DNA of 64,000 bases from Novosphingobium sp. Rr 2-17 (GTDB lineage Bacteria; Pseudomonadota; Alphaproteobacteria; Sphingomonadales; Sphingomonadaceae): contig NZ_AKFJ01000004.1 of NCBI RefSeq assembly GCF_000272475.1, forward strand, positions 1 through 64,000, written 5' to 3'. Positions 44,990 through 56,368 of this stretch are shown piece after piece (the first letter of the stretch is position 1; each line of letters opens with the position of its first letter). The notes under the pieces are model-generated. The model made no database searches. It was given only the letters and a program-made list of their open reading frames with translations, and was not told the origin of the DNA. Made by a program: the position numbers and the translations under genes.

Positions 44990-46300
44990 CTACCGCTTGA
45001 CCAGGGTGACTTGCGCCACGTCGATGCCGCCGCCCAGGAAGCCGCCCTCGCAGTACATCAGATAGTAGCGCCATAGCCGCACGAACCGGTCATCGAAACC
45101 GGCGGGTAAGCGGCCTTGCGCCAGTGCGGCGTCGAAATTTTCGCGCCACAGCCTCAGGGTTCGGGCGTAGTCGCGCGCGAAGCCGTTGCGGTCTTGCCAG
45201 GTCAGTCCGCGTTCTTCGGCAAGACGGCGAAATTCCGGCTCGTGGATCAGCATACCACCGGGGAAGACGTAAGCCTGGATGAAGTCCGCGCCGGCGGCAT
45301 AGCTTTCGAACAAATCGTCGCGGATCGAGATATACTGGATCGCCGCACGTCCGCCCGGCTTCAGGTTTCGCGCCACGCAGTCGAGGAAATCGGGCCAATA
45401 GGCGCGACCGACCGCCTCCACCATCTCGATCGAAGCGATCGCATCGTAGCTGCCGTGGTTATCCCCGCCGACATCGCGCCCGACATCGCGGTAATCCTGC
45501 TTGCGGAACTGGACCAGCCCAGGCTCTGGCGCCCAGCGCTCGCGGGCGAATTCCAGTTGCTCATCGCTGAGGCTGATCGCATCGACCCGCACTTGTTCGC
45601 GCGAGGCGAGCGTGGACGCCAGGGTGCCCCAGCCGCAGCCGATTTCCAGCACCCGCTTACCCGGAGACAGCGCCAGCCGCTGCAGGATCGCACCGACCTT
45701 GGCGGTCTGGCCCAAGTCCAATTCGTCAAAGAACTGGCTGTAGGGATTGGGGCCGCCCTTCCCCTCGTCGAACAATGCGCTGGAATAGAACATCGATCCA
45801 CCCAGCCACGCCTCGTAAAAGTCGTTACCCAGATCATAGTGGACGTGGATGTTGCGCAGCGATCCGCTGCGGGTGTTGCGGTTGAAGGCGTGCAGTGCCC
45901 GCGTAAAAAGCCGCCAGGGACCGCGCGCACGGGCTGCGTCACCCAAGGTGGCGGCATTATCCATGAACAGTGCGAACAGCGGCACCGGGTCCGGGCTATC
46001 CCACTCGCCCGCTTCCCAGGCTTGATACCAACCGACCGAGCCGGTCGTCGCCAGTCGCAGCAGTGCGCGCCAGCTTTTAAGGTGAACTTCGCAGCCGAAA
46101 CCCTCACTGCGCCCACCGAGCATCCGGGTGCTGCCATCGGGGAGCGTCGCCAGGATCGAACCGCGCGCCAGACCGGCGTCGATCCGATCGAGCACGCGGG
46201 CTACGCCGCCCGACCACAACCGCGCCAGCCAAGCCGGGCCGACGCCGATCGCACGGCCGCCCTCGACCAGGTTCCCACCTCTGCCCGTATGCGCGTTCAT
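44990..46300 (-). CDS. cfa: Cyclopropane-fatty-acyl-phospholipid synthase
   Basis: A 436-residue SAM-dependent enzyme that methylenates unsaturated acyl chains of membrane phospholipids. The N-terminal lipid-binding half has HVHYDLGNDFYEAWLG and MFYSSALF. The SAM loop is VLEIGCGWGTLA. Later motifs are IASIEMVEAVG and FIQAYVFPGGML. The C-terminal YLMYCEGGF is typical. The start at 46300 is preferred; the frame stays open to 46336. It lies 54 bp behind the photolyase gene on the same strand. Confidence 0.93.
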   Translation of the reverse strand: MNAHTGRGGNLVEGGRAIGVGPAWLARLWSGGVARVLDRIDAGLARGSILATLPDGSTRMLGGRSEGFGCEVHLKSWRALLRLATTGSVGWYQAWEAGEWDSPDPVPLFALFMDNAATLGDAARARGPWRLFTRALHAFNRNTRSGSLRNIHVHYDLGNDFYEAWLGGSMFYSSALFDEGKGGPNPYSQFFDELDLGQTAKVGAILQRLALSPGKRVLEIGCGWGTLASTLASREQVRVDAISLSDEQLEFARERWAPEPGLVQFRKQDYRDVGRDVGGDNHGSYDAIASIEMVEAVGRAYWPDFLDCVARNLKPGGRAAIQYISIRDDLFESYAAGADFIQAYVFPGGMLIHEPEFRRLAEERGLTWQDRNGFARDYARTLRLWRENFDAALAQGRLPAGFDDRFVRLWRYYLMYCEGGFLGGGIDVAQVTLVKR

Positions 46301-46354
46301 GATGCTAGGTATGAACCCGAACGCGGATCGCGGCAATCGCCTGACGACAGTGTT

Positions 46355-47752
46355 TCAACCACCCTTTGCGGTCCTCCAGGCAGCCAAGGCCCGCTCCCGC
46401 GCCTCGCGATGATCGATCAGCTTTGGGGGGTAGTTCTTGGGCCGGAACATGTCGGACGGATCGTGGATTTCCGCGTCCGAAAGCTTGGCCAGCTCAGGCA
46501 CCCATTCGCGGATGTAACCGGCAGCATCGAACTTTTCGGACTGAGACAGCGGCGCCATGATCCGGGGGAACATGTTCGCATCGATGCCCGATCCCGTCAC
46601 CCACTGCCAGTTGACCGCGTTGCTGCCATAGTCCGCATCGACCAGGGTATCCCAGAACCAGCGCTCGCCCTCGCGCCAGTCGATCAGCAAGTGCTTGATG
46701 AGGAAACTGGCCGCGATCATCCGCACCCGGTTGTGCATCCATCCGGTGGCCCACAACTGGCGCATCCCGGCATCGACGATCGGGTAGCCGGTGCGGCCCT
46801 GCTGCCATGCCTGCAGATCGGCATCGGCGGCCTGGCCAGTGCGCCATGGGAATGCACCGAAGGGATCGCGGGCAGAACGGGTGGCGTAGTCCGGGAACTG
46901 GAGGATCACGTTTTGCGCATAATCGCGCCAGGCCACTTCGCCGAGGAAGGTGTTCACCGAGCCTCCTTCATCCGCCACGGCATGCCACACTTGCGCCGGC
47001 GAAATCTCGCCGAAATGGAGATGGGGCGAAAGCATCGAACTGCCATCGACCGAGGGCAGATTGCGCTGTGCCTCATACCGCGACGCTTCCTCAACGAAGG
47101 CGTCGAGGTGCTTGGCGGCGCCGGCCTCCCCGGGCTGCCAGGTCTTTTTCATGCCGCCGGCCCAGTCTGGCTTGCTGGGCAGCAGCTTCCAGTCGTCCAG
47201 TGTGTCGGACTTGGGCCAGTGGGCGGGCGCATCGAGCTTGGCGGGCGGATCGTGCGGTTGTGGCGGCGGCATATGCTCACGCATGGCGCGCCAGAACGGA
47301 GTGTAGATCTTGAACGGCGTGCCCGCGCCGGTGGTGATAGAGCCGGGCGGGGCGAGGTAGTTGCCATGGTGCAAGCGCAGGGTCACGGCCTTCGCCACCG
47401 CCTTTTCGGCGTTGCGCCACCAGGGTTCGTAGTGATGGACGGCGTGGATTTCGCGCGCGCCGGTTTCCTCGGCGAGGCTCGCCAGCACCGTTTCGCTGCG
47501 CCCCTTGCGCAAGATCAGCCGCGATCCCTTTGCGCGCAGGGCCTTGTCCAGGCTGTCGAGCGAATGGTGCAGCCACCACCGCGAGGCCCCGCCCATCGCG
47601 TGGTGCCGCGCCGCTTCGTCGTCCAGCACATAGACCGGGATGACCGGGCCCTTGCCAGCCGCTTCGGCAAAGGCTGGCTGATTGCACAAGCGCAAGTCGC
47701 GGCGTAGCCACACGATGGTGGGATGGGAAGACGGGGCGGGGGAAGCAGGCAT
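46355..47752 (-). CDS. phrB: Deoxyribodipyrimidine photolyase
   Basis: A 465-residue DNA photolyase that repairs cyclobutane pyrimidine dimers with blue light. It has the N-terminal antenna-chromophore domain (IVWLRRDLRLCNQPAF). The FAD domain carries LSPHLHFGEISPAQVW, WRDYAQNVILQ, TGYPIVDAGMRQLWATGWMHNRVRM and FWDTLVDADYGSNAVNWQWVTG. The start at 47752 places the conserved strand at the N-terminus. It is followed by cfa, a pairing seen in light-induced loci of other proteobacteria. Confidence 0.94.
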   Translation of the reverse strand: MPASPAPSSHPTIVWLRRDLRLCNQPAFAEAAGKGPVIPVYVLDDEAARHHAMGGASRWWLHHSLDSLDKALRAKGSRLILRKGRSETVLASLAEETGAREIHAVHHYEPWWRNAEKAVAKAVTLRLHHGNYLAPPGSITTGAGTPFKIYTPFWRAMREHMPPPQPHDPPAKLDAPAHWPKSDTLDDWKLLPSKPDWAGGMKKTWQPGEAGAAKHLDAFVEEASRYEAQRNLPSVDGSSMLSPHLHFGEISPAQVWHAVADEGGSVNTFLGEVAWRDYAQNVILQFPDYATRSARDPFGAFPWRTGQAADADLQAWQQGRTGYPIVDAGMRQLWATGWMHNRVRMIAASFLIKHLLIDWREGERWFWDTLVDADYGSNAVNWQWVTGSGIDANMFPRIMAPLSQSEKFDAAGYIREWVPELAKLSDAEIHDPSDMFRPKNYPPKLIDHREARERALAAWRTAKGG

Positions 47753-47792
47753 GGCGCTCAAAACGTCCGTACTGGGTTGCCGTTCCCGTGCC

Positions 47793-48734
47793 TCAGCGCG
47801 CGCAAGGCGTCGGCACGGTGGCGGCGACATCGAAGCTGGTGATCGTCCTCATGCCGAAGAACCGCCCATCCCCGAACGTCACCTTGGCACTGCAGCGCTG
47901 CCGCTCGATCCGGGCGGCGGGGAGCTGCGACCAGGCCATGAACTTGATGGTTTCGGGCGTCGCCACGGCGGCGCGGGCGACGAGCGGATCGCTCATGTTG
48001 TCCGCCACCGGTGCGCCGCGTTCGATCAGGTGGCCCAAGTTCACCAGCGGATCGTAAGTCCCTTGCGTGATGCTGCCACGCTCACGCCAGACCACGTCGC
48101 GCCGCCAGAACCGGATCGGTCCCGGCGAGGCGAAGACGCGATCGGCGTGGATGCCGTCGTTGACCAGCGCCTGGCGCGCCAGTCCTGAAATGCCGATGTT
48201 GGCGAGGATGAACGCCACCAAGCCCGCCAGCGCCAGCACTGCCGGCCCCCCGGTACGCCGCTTCCGGCTCTGCCACACGCCCAGCCCCAGCATCGCCAGC
48301 ACCCACGGCGTCATGATGAACAGCCCATCGGTGTGGAACCATTGCGTGCTTGCCAGCGAGAGCAGTTGCACCGCGTAGGTGTTCTGCAAATCGAGCAGCG
48401 GATGCGTCAACGCGCCGAGGTAGCACAGCGTCACCAGCCAGCCGAACCGCATCGGCAGCCCGCTTTTGAACACGTCCCCGCGTTTGACCTGCCAGCGGTC
48501 GAGCAGCCACAGCAGCCCTGCCAGCAGCGGCGGCATCAGCAGCACTCCGCCGACCAGTCCATGGGTGAAGCCCCGGTGCATCGCCAGCGGCGCCCACGGC
48601 GACCAGCCGAAGAACACGTCGATATCGGGCATGTTCGCCGCCAGCACGCAGGCCGCCAGCCCTTTGCGGCTGCGCTTTTTGAGGCCGGTTTCAGCCAGCG
48701 CCCAGCCGACGAGGCTGTGGGTGATGTTATCCAT
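47793..48734 (-). CDS. YdjM-family membrane-bound metal-dependent hydrolase
   Basis: A 313-residue inner-membrane protein of the LexA-binding, membrane-bound metal-dependent hydrolase family (YdjM). It begins MDNITHSLVGWAL, followed by ANMPDIDVFFG and the HRGFTHG motif, with several membrane helices and a second histidine motif in ALTHPLLDLQNTY. The start at 48734 gives the canonical N-terminus. Its substrate is unknown. It lies 40 bp upstream of the photolyase, so they may share a transcript. Confidence 0.87.
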   Translation of the reverse strand: MDNITHSLVGWALAETGLKKRSRKGLAACVLAANMPDIDVFFGWSPWAPLAMHRGFTHGLVGGVLLMPPLLAGLLWLLDRWQVKRGDVFKSGLPMRFGWLVTLCYLGALTHPLLDLQNTYAVQLLSLASTQWFHTDGLFIMTPWVLAMLGLGVWQSRKRRTGGPAVLALAGLVAFILANIGISGLARQALVNDGIHADRVFASPGPIRFWRRDVVWRERGSITQGTYDPLVNLGHLIERGAPVADNMSDPLVARAAVATPETIKFMAWSQLPAARIERQRCSAKVTFGDGRFFGMRTITSFDVAATVPTPCAR

Positions 48735-48893
48735 GCGTTTGAGTGCGTTGCATGACGCGTTCATGCAGGCGGCAAAGCGCCGTGGCAAGTACGCCCCCAG
48801 AAAGCCCTCACCACTCGCCGATCGCTGCTATACAGGACGCTTGGCGACTCTGCCGTCACGCCTTTTCTGCATTCACAGGACCGACCACCACCC

Positions 48894-49376
48894 ATGACCG
48901 AATTCGTCAATCTGCCCTACCGCCCGTGTGTCGGCGTGATGCTCGTCAATGCCGATGGAAAGGTCTTCGTGGGCAAGCGCATCGATAATCGCGAGGGCGA
49001 TTGGTGGCAGATGCCCCAGGGCGGTGTCGATGACGGGGAAGACCTGGAAGCCGCCGCCTTTCGCGAGCTGGAAGAGGAAACCGGCCTGCCCGCCAGCACC
49101 GTCCAGATAATCTCCCACACGCGCGAGGAACTGCTGTATGATCTGCCGGCGGACCTGATCGGCAAGCTGTGGAAGGGCAAGTACCGTGGCCAGCGCCAGA
49201 CGTGGTATCTCGCCCGCTTCGAAGGGACGGACGCCGACATCAACTTGTCCGCGCACGATCCGGCGGAGTTCTGCGAATGGCGCTGGATCGAGCCGGAACT
49301 GCTGCCCGAGCTGATCGTCCCGTTCAAGAAGCGCGTCTATCGCACGGTTCTGGAAGAATTCCGCGCCCTGATCTGA
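48894..49376 (+). CDS. rppH: RNA pyrophosphohydrolase
   Basis: A 160-residue Nudix hydrolase that removes pyrophosphate from 5'-triphosphate mRNA, starting decay. The N-terminus is YRPCVGVMLVNADG. The Nudix box runs from GGVDDGEDLEAAAFRELEEE to TGL. The RppH-like WKGKYRGQRQTWYLARF and EWRWIEPELLPELIVPFKK are present. Confidence 0.94.
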   Translation: MTEFVNLPYRPCVGVMLVNADGKVFVGKRIDNREGDWWQMPQGGVDDGEDLEAAAFRELEEETGLPASTVQIISHTREELLYDLPADLIGKLWKGKYRGQRQTWYLARFEGTDADINLSAHDPAEFCEWRWIEPELLPELIVPFKKRVYRTVLEEFRALI

Positions 49377-49420
49377 GGCGGCCCTGAGACGGTTTGATCT
49401 GAGGCGGCGGGGACGCGGCC

Positions 49421-49927
49421 TCAGTTCTCCGAGACAACCGGGTTAGGCTTCACAGCATCGGCGCTGACCATCCGCTGCGCCGGGGGCTTGGCCATCGCGG
49501 CAGCGAGTTCGCGGGTCTCGGCGCAGTCCTTGCCGCACAGGGTCTGCAGGCGCGCGAGGTTCTTGGCGGCTTTCTCCGCCGCGCCCTTTTCGGCCAGGGC
49601 CATGCCTTCGCCGGCGATGGCAGTCACATTGCGCGGATCGGCTGAAAGAGCTTCGCGGTAGTAATGCAGCGCCTTGCCCTGCATTCCCTGCCGGCGGGTC
49701 GCGTCGGCAAGGCCGAGGACCACTGCCACCGAACCCGGCTCCACCGTCAGCGCCGATTCGTAAGCGTCGATCGCGCCATCAAGGTTGCCGGCAGCAGCAG
49801 CGGCGCGGCCTTCCGAGAGCAGAGCGGCAGCGCGCGGATCGAGCGGGCGAGGCGTTTCGGAATAGGAAATGCTGGATGTAACGGCGACAAGCAAAGAAAG
49901 AGCAACAGCGACGGGCGTGTAACGCAT
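49421..49927 (-). CDS. Periplasmic TPR-repeat protein
   Basis: A 168-residue exported protein with a signal peptide of about 23 residues. Two or three TPR units follow (ALLSEGRAAAAAGNLDGAI, VVLGLADATRRQGMQGKALHYY). The tail has a Cys-Gly-Lys-Asp-Cys pair that may form a disulfide. AAAGGA lies 7 nt before the ATG at 49927. It is 49 bp behind rsmB and could be the last gene of the guaB-rsmB transcript. Confidence 0.82.
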   Translation of the reverse strand: MRYTPVAVALSLLVAVTSSISYSETPRPLDPRAAALLSEGRAAAAAGNLDGAIDAYESALTVEPGSVAVVLGLADATRRQGMQGKALHYYREALSADPRNVTAIAGEGMALAEKGAAEKAAKNLARLQTLCGKDCAETRELAAAMAKPPAQRMVSADAVKPNPVVSEN

Positions 49928-49976
49928 CAACAGGTCCTTTGCCGAGGGCTTCGTCCTCATCATCCGATCAGGACTA

Positions 49977-51149
49977 TCATAACCGAATAAAGCGCGCGAC
50001 GTAAAAGCCATCGGTCCCATCGTTGTGGGGACTGAGCCGAATGCCGGGGCCATGCTCGCGGCCTGCCGGCAACATCGGCGGATCAGCACGCCAGCCGGGG
50101 TAGCGCGCCAGAAAGCGGCGGGCTTGGTCCGCACCCTCAAAATCGAGCAACGAGCACGTCACGAACACCAGGCGCCCGCCGGGCCGCACCAGCCCCGCCG
50201 CGATGTCGAGCAAGCGGCTTTGGGTCTGCGCATAGCGAGCAAGCTGCGTTTCGGTCAGCCGCCAGCGCGCTTCGGGGTTGCGCCGCCAGGTGCCAGTGCC
50301 CGAACACGGCGCATCGACCAACACCGCGTCCGCCGCACCGGCGAAGCGGGAAAGCGCCTCAGTCTCGCGGTTGGGGTTCAGCAGCACGGTTTCGATGATC
50401 GTCGCCCCGGCCCGTTCCGCGCGAGGCGGCAGGCGTTGCAGCCGGGTGCGATCGGTATCCGCAGCGATCAGCGTACCGCGATTGTCCATCGCGGCGGCCA
50501 GTGCCAGGGTCTTGCCCCCTGCCCCCGCGCACAAATCGATCACCGTCTCGCCGGGTTGGGCCGCGACGGCCTCGCATGTAAGCTGAGAGCCGGTGTCCTG
50601 CACCTCGATCGCGCCTTCCAGGTACGCGGGCGATTGTTCGATACGCGTCTCTGGCGGATAGCGCAGGCCGTTGGCAGCCACGGTGCGTTCGGAACCTTCG
50701 GGAAGGTCCAGCCGCCCGGCCTTGAGCGTGTTGACCCGAACATCCAGCGGCGCGCGGTCCATCAGGTGCGCCGCCTCTGCCGCCTCCACGCCGCTCGCTT
50801 GCAAGCGTTCCAGCAGCCAGGCTGGCGCGATGCCGGGGTCTGCCGCCACTTCATCGGCAGCAATCGGAACGGGCGCATGGCGCGAACCATCGAACAACGG
50901 GGGCAACGCCGAATCGTCCGCCGCAACCCGCAGCATCGCTGCGCGGCCACTATCAGGCACTTCGCCACACAGGCGGATGGCGCGATAGACCAGTTCGCGC
51001 ACGGCCCGCCGATCGCCGCTGCCCGCAAAGCGGCGGGTGCGGAACCAGTCCCCGATCAAGCGATCCGCCGGGGCGCCATTGGCCCGGGCCGCAGCGATCA
51101 CTTCGTCGAGAACCTCGATCGCGGCCTGGACGCGGGCGGCGGGGGTCAT
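49977..51149 (-). CDS. RsmB-like rRNA (cytosine-5)-methyltransferase
   Basis: A 390-residue NOL1/NOP2/Sun-family enzyme. The N-terminal NusB-like RNA-binding domain (residues 1-130) includes RRAVRELVYRAIRLCG. The SAM domain has VIDLCAGAGGKTLALAAAM. The two catalytic cysteines lie in VDAPCSGTGTWRRNPEARW and FVTCSLL. RsmB methylates C967 of 16S rRNA; close paralogues exist, so the exact site is inferred. It starts 9 bp after guaB. Confidence 0.9.
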   Translation of the reverse strand: MTPAARVQAAIEVLDEVIAAARANGAPADRLIGDWFRTRRFAGSGDRRAVRELVYRAIRLCGEVPDSGRAAMLRVAADDSALPPLFDGSRHAPVPIAADEVAADPGIAPAWLLERLQASGVEAAEAAHLMDRAPLDVRVNTLKAGRLDLPEGSERTVAANGLRYPPETRIEQSPAYLEGAIEVQDTGSQLTCEAVAAQPGETVIDLCAGAGGKTLALAAAMDNRGTLIAADTDRTRLQRLPPRAERAGATIIETVLLNPNRETEALSRFAGAADAVLVDAPCSGTGTWRRNPEARWRLTETQLARYAQTQSRLLDIAAGLVRPGGRLVFVTCSLLDFEGADQARRFLARYPGWRADPPMLPAGREHGPGIRLSPHNDGTDGFYVARFIRL

Positions 51150-51158
51150 TTCCCTCCC

Positions 51159-54360
<3,202 letters not shown>

Positions 54361-54597
54361 TGCCGCCGACTATACGACAAGTTTCGGACAACGCCCGAAG
54401 ATTTCACCGCCAGCGTGCTTGCAGCAACGAATTTCGGCCGCAAAGCTCAAGCTGCGGCAGGGATGCAACATCGCTGCGCCACGATCTGTCTTGCGCCCAG
54501 GCGGAACAAGGCGGCGGATAGCGTTTTGCACGTAGGCAGGGGCGGGTATCGTACCTGCTACGATCAAGACCAACAGGGCTAAGGGGCACGAGAATCA

Positions 54598-55473
54598 ATG
54601 CGGCTGGACAGGTTCAATCCAAGCAATATCCGCGTCAGTGACGGCGGTGGCGGCGGCGGTTTTCCGGGCGGCGGGGGCGGCAAGCTGGGCTGTGGAACGC
54701 TGGTGATCGTACTGATCGGCTCGCTGGTGTTCGGGGTGGACCCCAGCCAGTTGCTCGGCACGCTGGAAGGCGTGCAGCAGCAAACCTCACCGCAGACCGC
54801 ACCCCAGGCGCAAGGGTCGCTCAGTGCCGAGCAGCTATGCACTCAAAATACGTTCGCAACCGAATCGTGCAACGCGCTCGAATCACTCAACAAGACCTGG
54901 CAGCCGCTGTTCCAGAAGGCGAACATCGCGTTCGATCAGCCCACCCTGCACTTCTACAACGGTTCCGGCCAATCGGGCTGCGGCGCGGCAAGCGCGGCGA
55001 TGGGACCGTTCTACTGCCCTACCGACCAAGGCATCTACATCGACACCAGCTTCTACGACCAGCTCGACAAGCAGCTGGGCGCCAAGGGTGATTTCGCGCG
55101 CTACTATGTGATCGCGCATGAATACGGCCACCATATCCAGAAGCTGACCGGCGTCGAGGAACAAGTCCGGCGCGAACAGCAGAACAAGCCGCAACAGTCT
55201 AACGCGCTGCAGGTCCGCATGGAACTGCAGGCCGATTGTTATGCGGGCGTCTGGGCGGGCAAGAACAAGAACTTGATCGAGCCGGGCGACATGGAGGAAG
55301 GCCTGACCGCCGCCAGCGCCATCGGCGACGACACGCTGATGAAGAACGCCGGCCAGCAAGTGAGCCCCGAAAGCTTCACCCACGGCTCCAGCGCGGAACG
55401 CATGCGCTGGCTCAAGCGCGGGCTGGACTCGGGGAACGAGGATCAGTGCGACACTTTCGGAAAGGCCATCTAA
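54598..55473 (+). CDS. YpfJ-family putative neutral zinc metallopeptidase
   Basis: A 291-residue protein of the YpfJ/zinc_peptidase family. A glycine-rich cytoplasmic N-terminus (GGGGGGFPGGGGG) precedes one membrane helix at residues 32-46. The catalytic domain has HEYGHH at residues 174-179 and the third ligand region in MELQADCYAGVWAG. The C-terminus has SFTHGSSAERMRWLKRGLD. The substrate is unknown. A lipoprotein gene starts directly after its stop codon. Confidence 0.92.
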   Translation: MRLDRFNPSNIRVSDGGGGGGFPGGGGGKLGCGTLVIVLIGSLVFGVDPSQLLGTLEGVQQQTSPQTAPQAQGSLSAEQLCTQNTFATESCNALESLNKTWQPLFQKANIAFDQPTLHFYNGSGQSGCGAASAAMGPFYCPTDQGIYIDTSFYDQLDKQLGAKGDFARYYVIAHEYGHHIQKLTGVEEQVRREQQNKPQQSNALQVRMELQADCYAGVWAGKNKNLIEPGDMEEGLTAASAIGDDTLMKNAGQQVSPESFTHGSSAERMRWLKRGLDSGNEDQCDTFGKAI

Positions 55474-56229
55474 TTGTCCTGGGCGCGCATCCGCGTGAGG
55501 CGACAGCCCGCAGTTGCTGTGGCGATGCCAGTGGTAATGGCGCTGGCGCTGGTCGTGGGAGGTTGCGACGGGTCGGAAAGCGCCCCCTCGCCCGCTCCCA
55601 ACGAGGCAGTCAGCGAGGCGACATCGGCGGCAACGATCGCCGCCAGCCGTCCTGCCCCGCCAAGCACTTCGCCCGCGCAAGCCGTGGCCTGCTCCTCGCA
55701 GATCGGCGCGGCCAAGGCCCAGGCGCTAGTCAAGCAATGCATTTCGGTGTCGCCCGCAACCCATCCGCCGTGCAACGCGGCCAATTCCTGCGCGATGATC
55801 CGCAGCGAAATCGCGCGCGGCTGCGCCATCCTGGACGACGACGCCAAGGCCGCCTCGTGCACCGATCCCTATAGCACCGCAGCCGCCGTCGAGGCGATCG
55901 CCCGTTACTACGACGCGATCAATGCCCGCGACTTCGCCACCGCGTGGCAGACCTGGGGCACGGACGGCGGCGCGAGCGGCAAGACGCTGGAGCAATTCGC
56001 CGCCGGTTTCGCCCATACGCGCCAGGTCCATGCCGAGATCGGTCAGCCCGGTACCATCGAGGGCGGTGCTGGGTCGCTGTATGTCTCGGTACCGGTGACG
56101 GTGGACGCGCAACTTGCAGACGGGCGCCATCAACACTTCGTCGGCAGTTACGCGCTGCGCCGGATCAACCGGGGCATGGGCGTATCGCAAGGCTGGCATA
56201 TCGAGACGGCGAAGCTGCGCGGCGGTTAA
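55474..56229 (+). CDS. Putative lipoprotein, probably coupled to the YpfJ-type peptidase
   Basis: A 251-residue predicted lipoprotein with an Arg-rich start, hydrophobic segment and lipobox VGGC at Cys31. The middle has six cysteines (AVACSSQIGAAKAQALVKQC, HPPCNAANSCAM, GCAIL and SCTDPY), suggesting disulfides. The C-terminal domain resembles small NTF2-like folds (ARYYDAINARDFATAWQTWG). The TTG at 55474 follows the upstream TAA directly and has a GGAAAGG site; a GTG at 55495 is possible. I do not recognise a specific family. Confidence 0.75.
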   Translation: MSWARIRVRRQPAVAVAMPVVMALALVVGGCDGSESAPSPAPNEAVSEATSAATIAASRPAPPSTSPAQAVACSSQIGAAKAQALVKQCISVSPATHPPCNAANSCAMIRSEIARGCAILDDDAKAASCTDPYSTAAAVEAIARYYDAINARDFATAWQTWGTDGGASGKTLEQFAAGFAHTRQVHAEIGQPGTIEGGAGSLYVSVPVTVDAQLADGRHQHFVGSYALRRINRGMGVSQGWHIETAKLRGG

Positions 56230-56257
56230 CCCGTCCGCGCAGCGGTCTCGGGTTCGC

Positions 56258-56358
56258 CTAGAGCAAGTTCCGATCCGATTGCATCGGCCCGGTTGCTCTA
56301 GACTCTTGTTTCGCCGTGTTTTCCCATTCAGCAGGTGATGCCACCTGCTTCGAAAACG
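56258..56358. repeat. Mosaic palindromic intergenic element
   Basis: CTAGAGCAA (56258-56266) pairs with TTGCTCTAG (56293-56301), enclosing an inner CCGAT/ATCGG hairpin. A second hairpin, GCAGGTG-ATGC-CACCTGC (56331-56348), follows, and the unit closes with AACGCTCTA near 56362. It fills the gap between two converging genes. The layout looks like the dispersed intergenic palindromes common in alphaproteobacteria. Confidence 0.65.
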
Positions 56359-56368
56359 CTCTAACCCC

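Noticed and set aside
45116..47707. 863-residue plus-strand open frame
   Set aside because: It lies opposite the well-supported cfa and photolyase genes and has no recognisable domain; long antisense frames are expected at this GC content.
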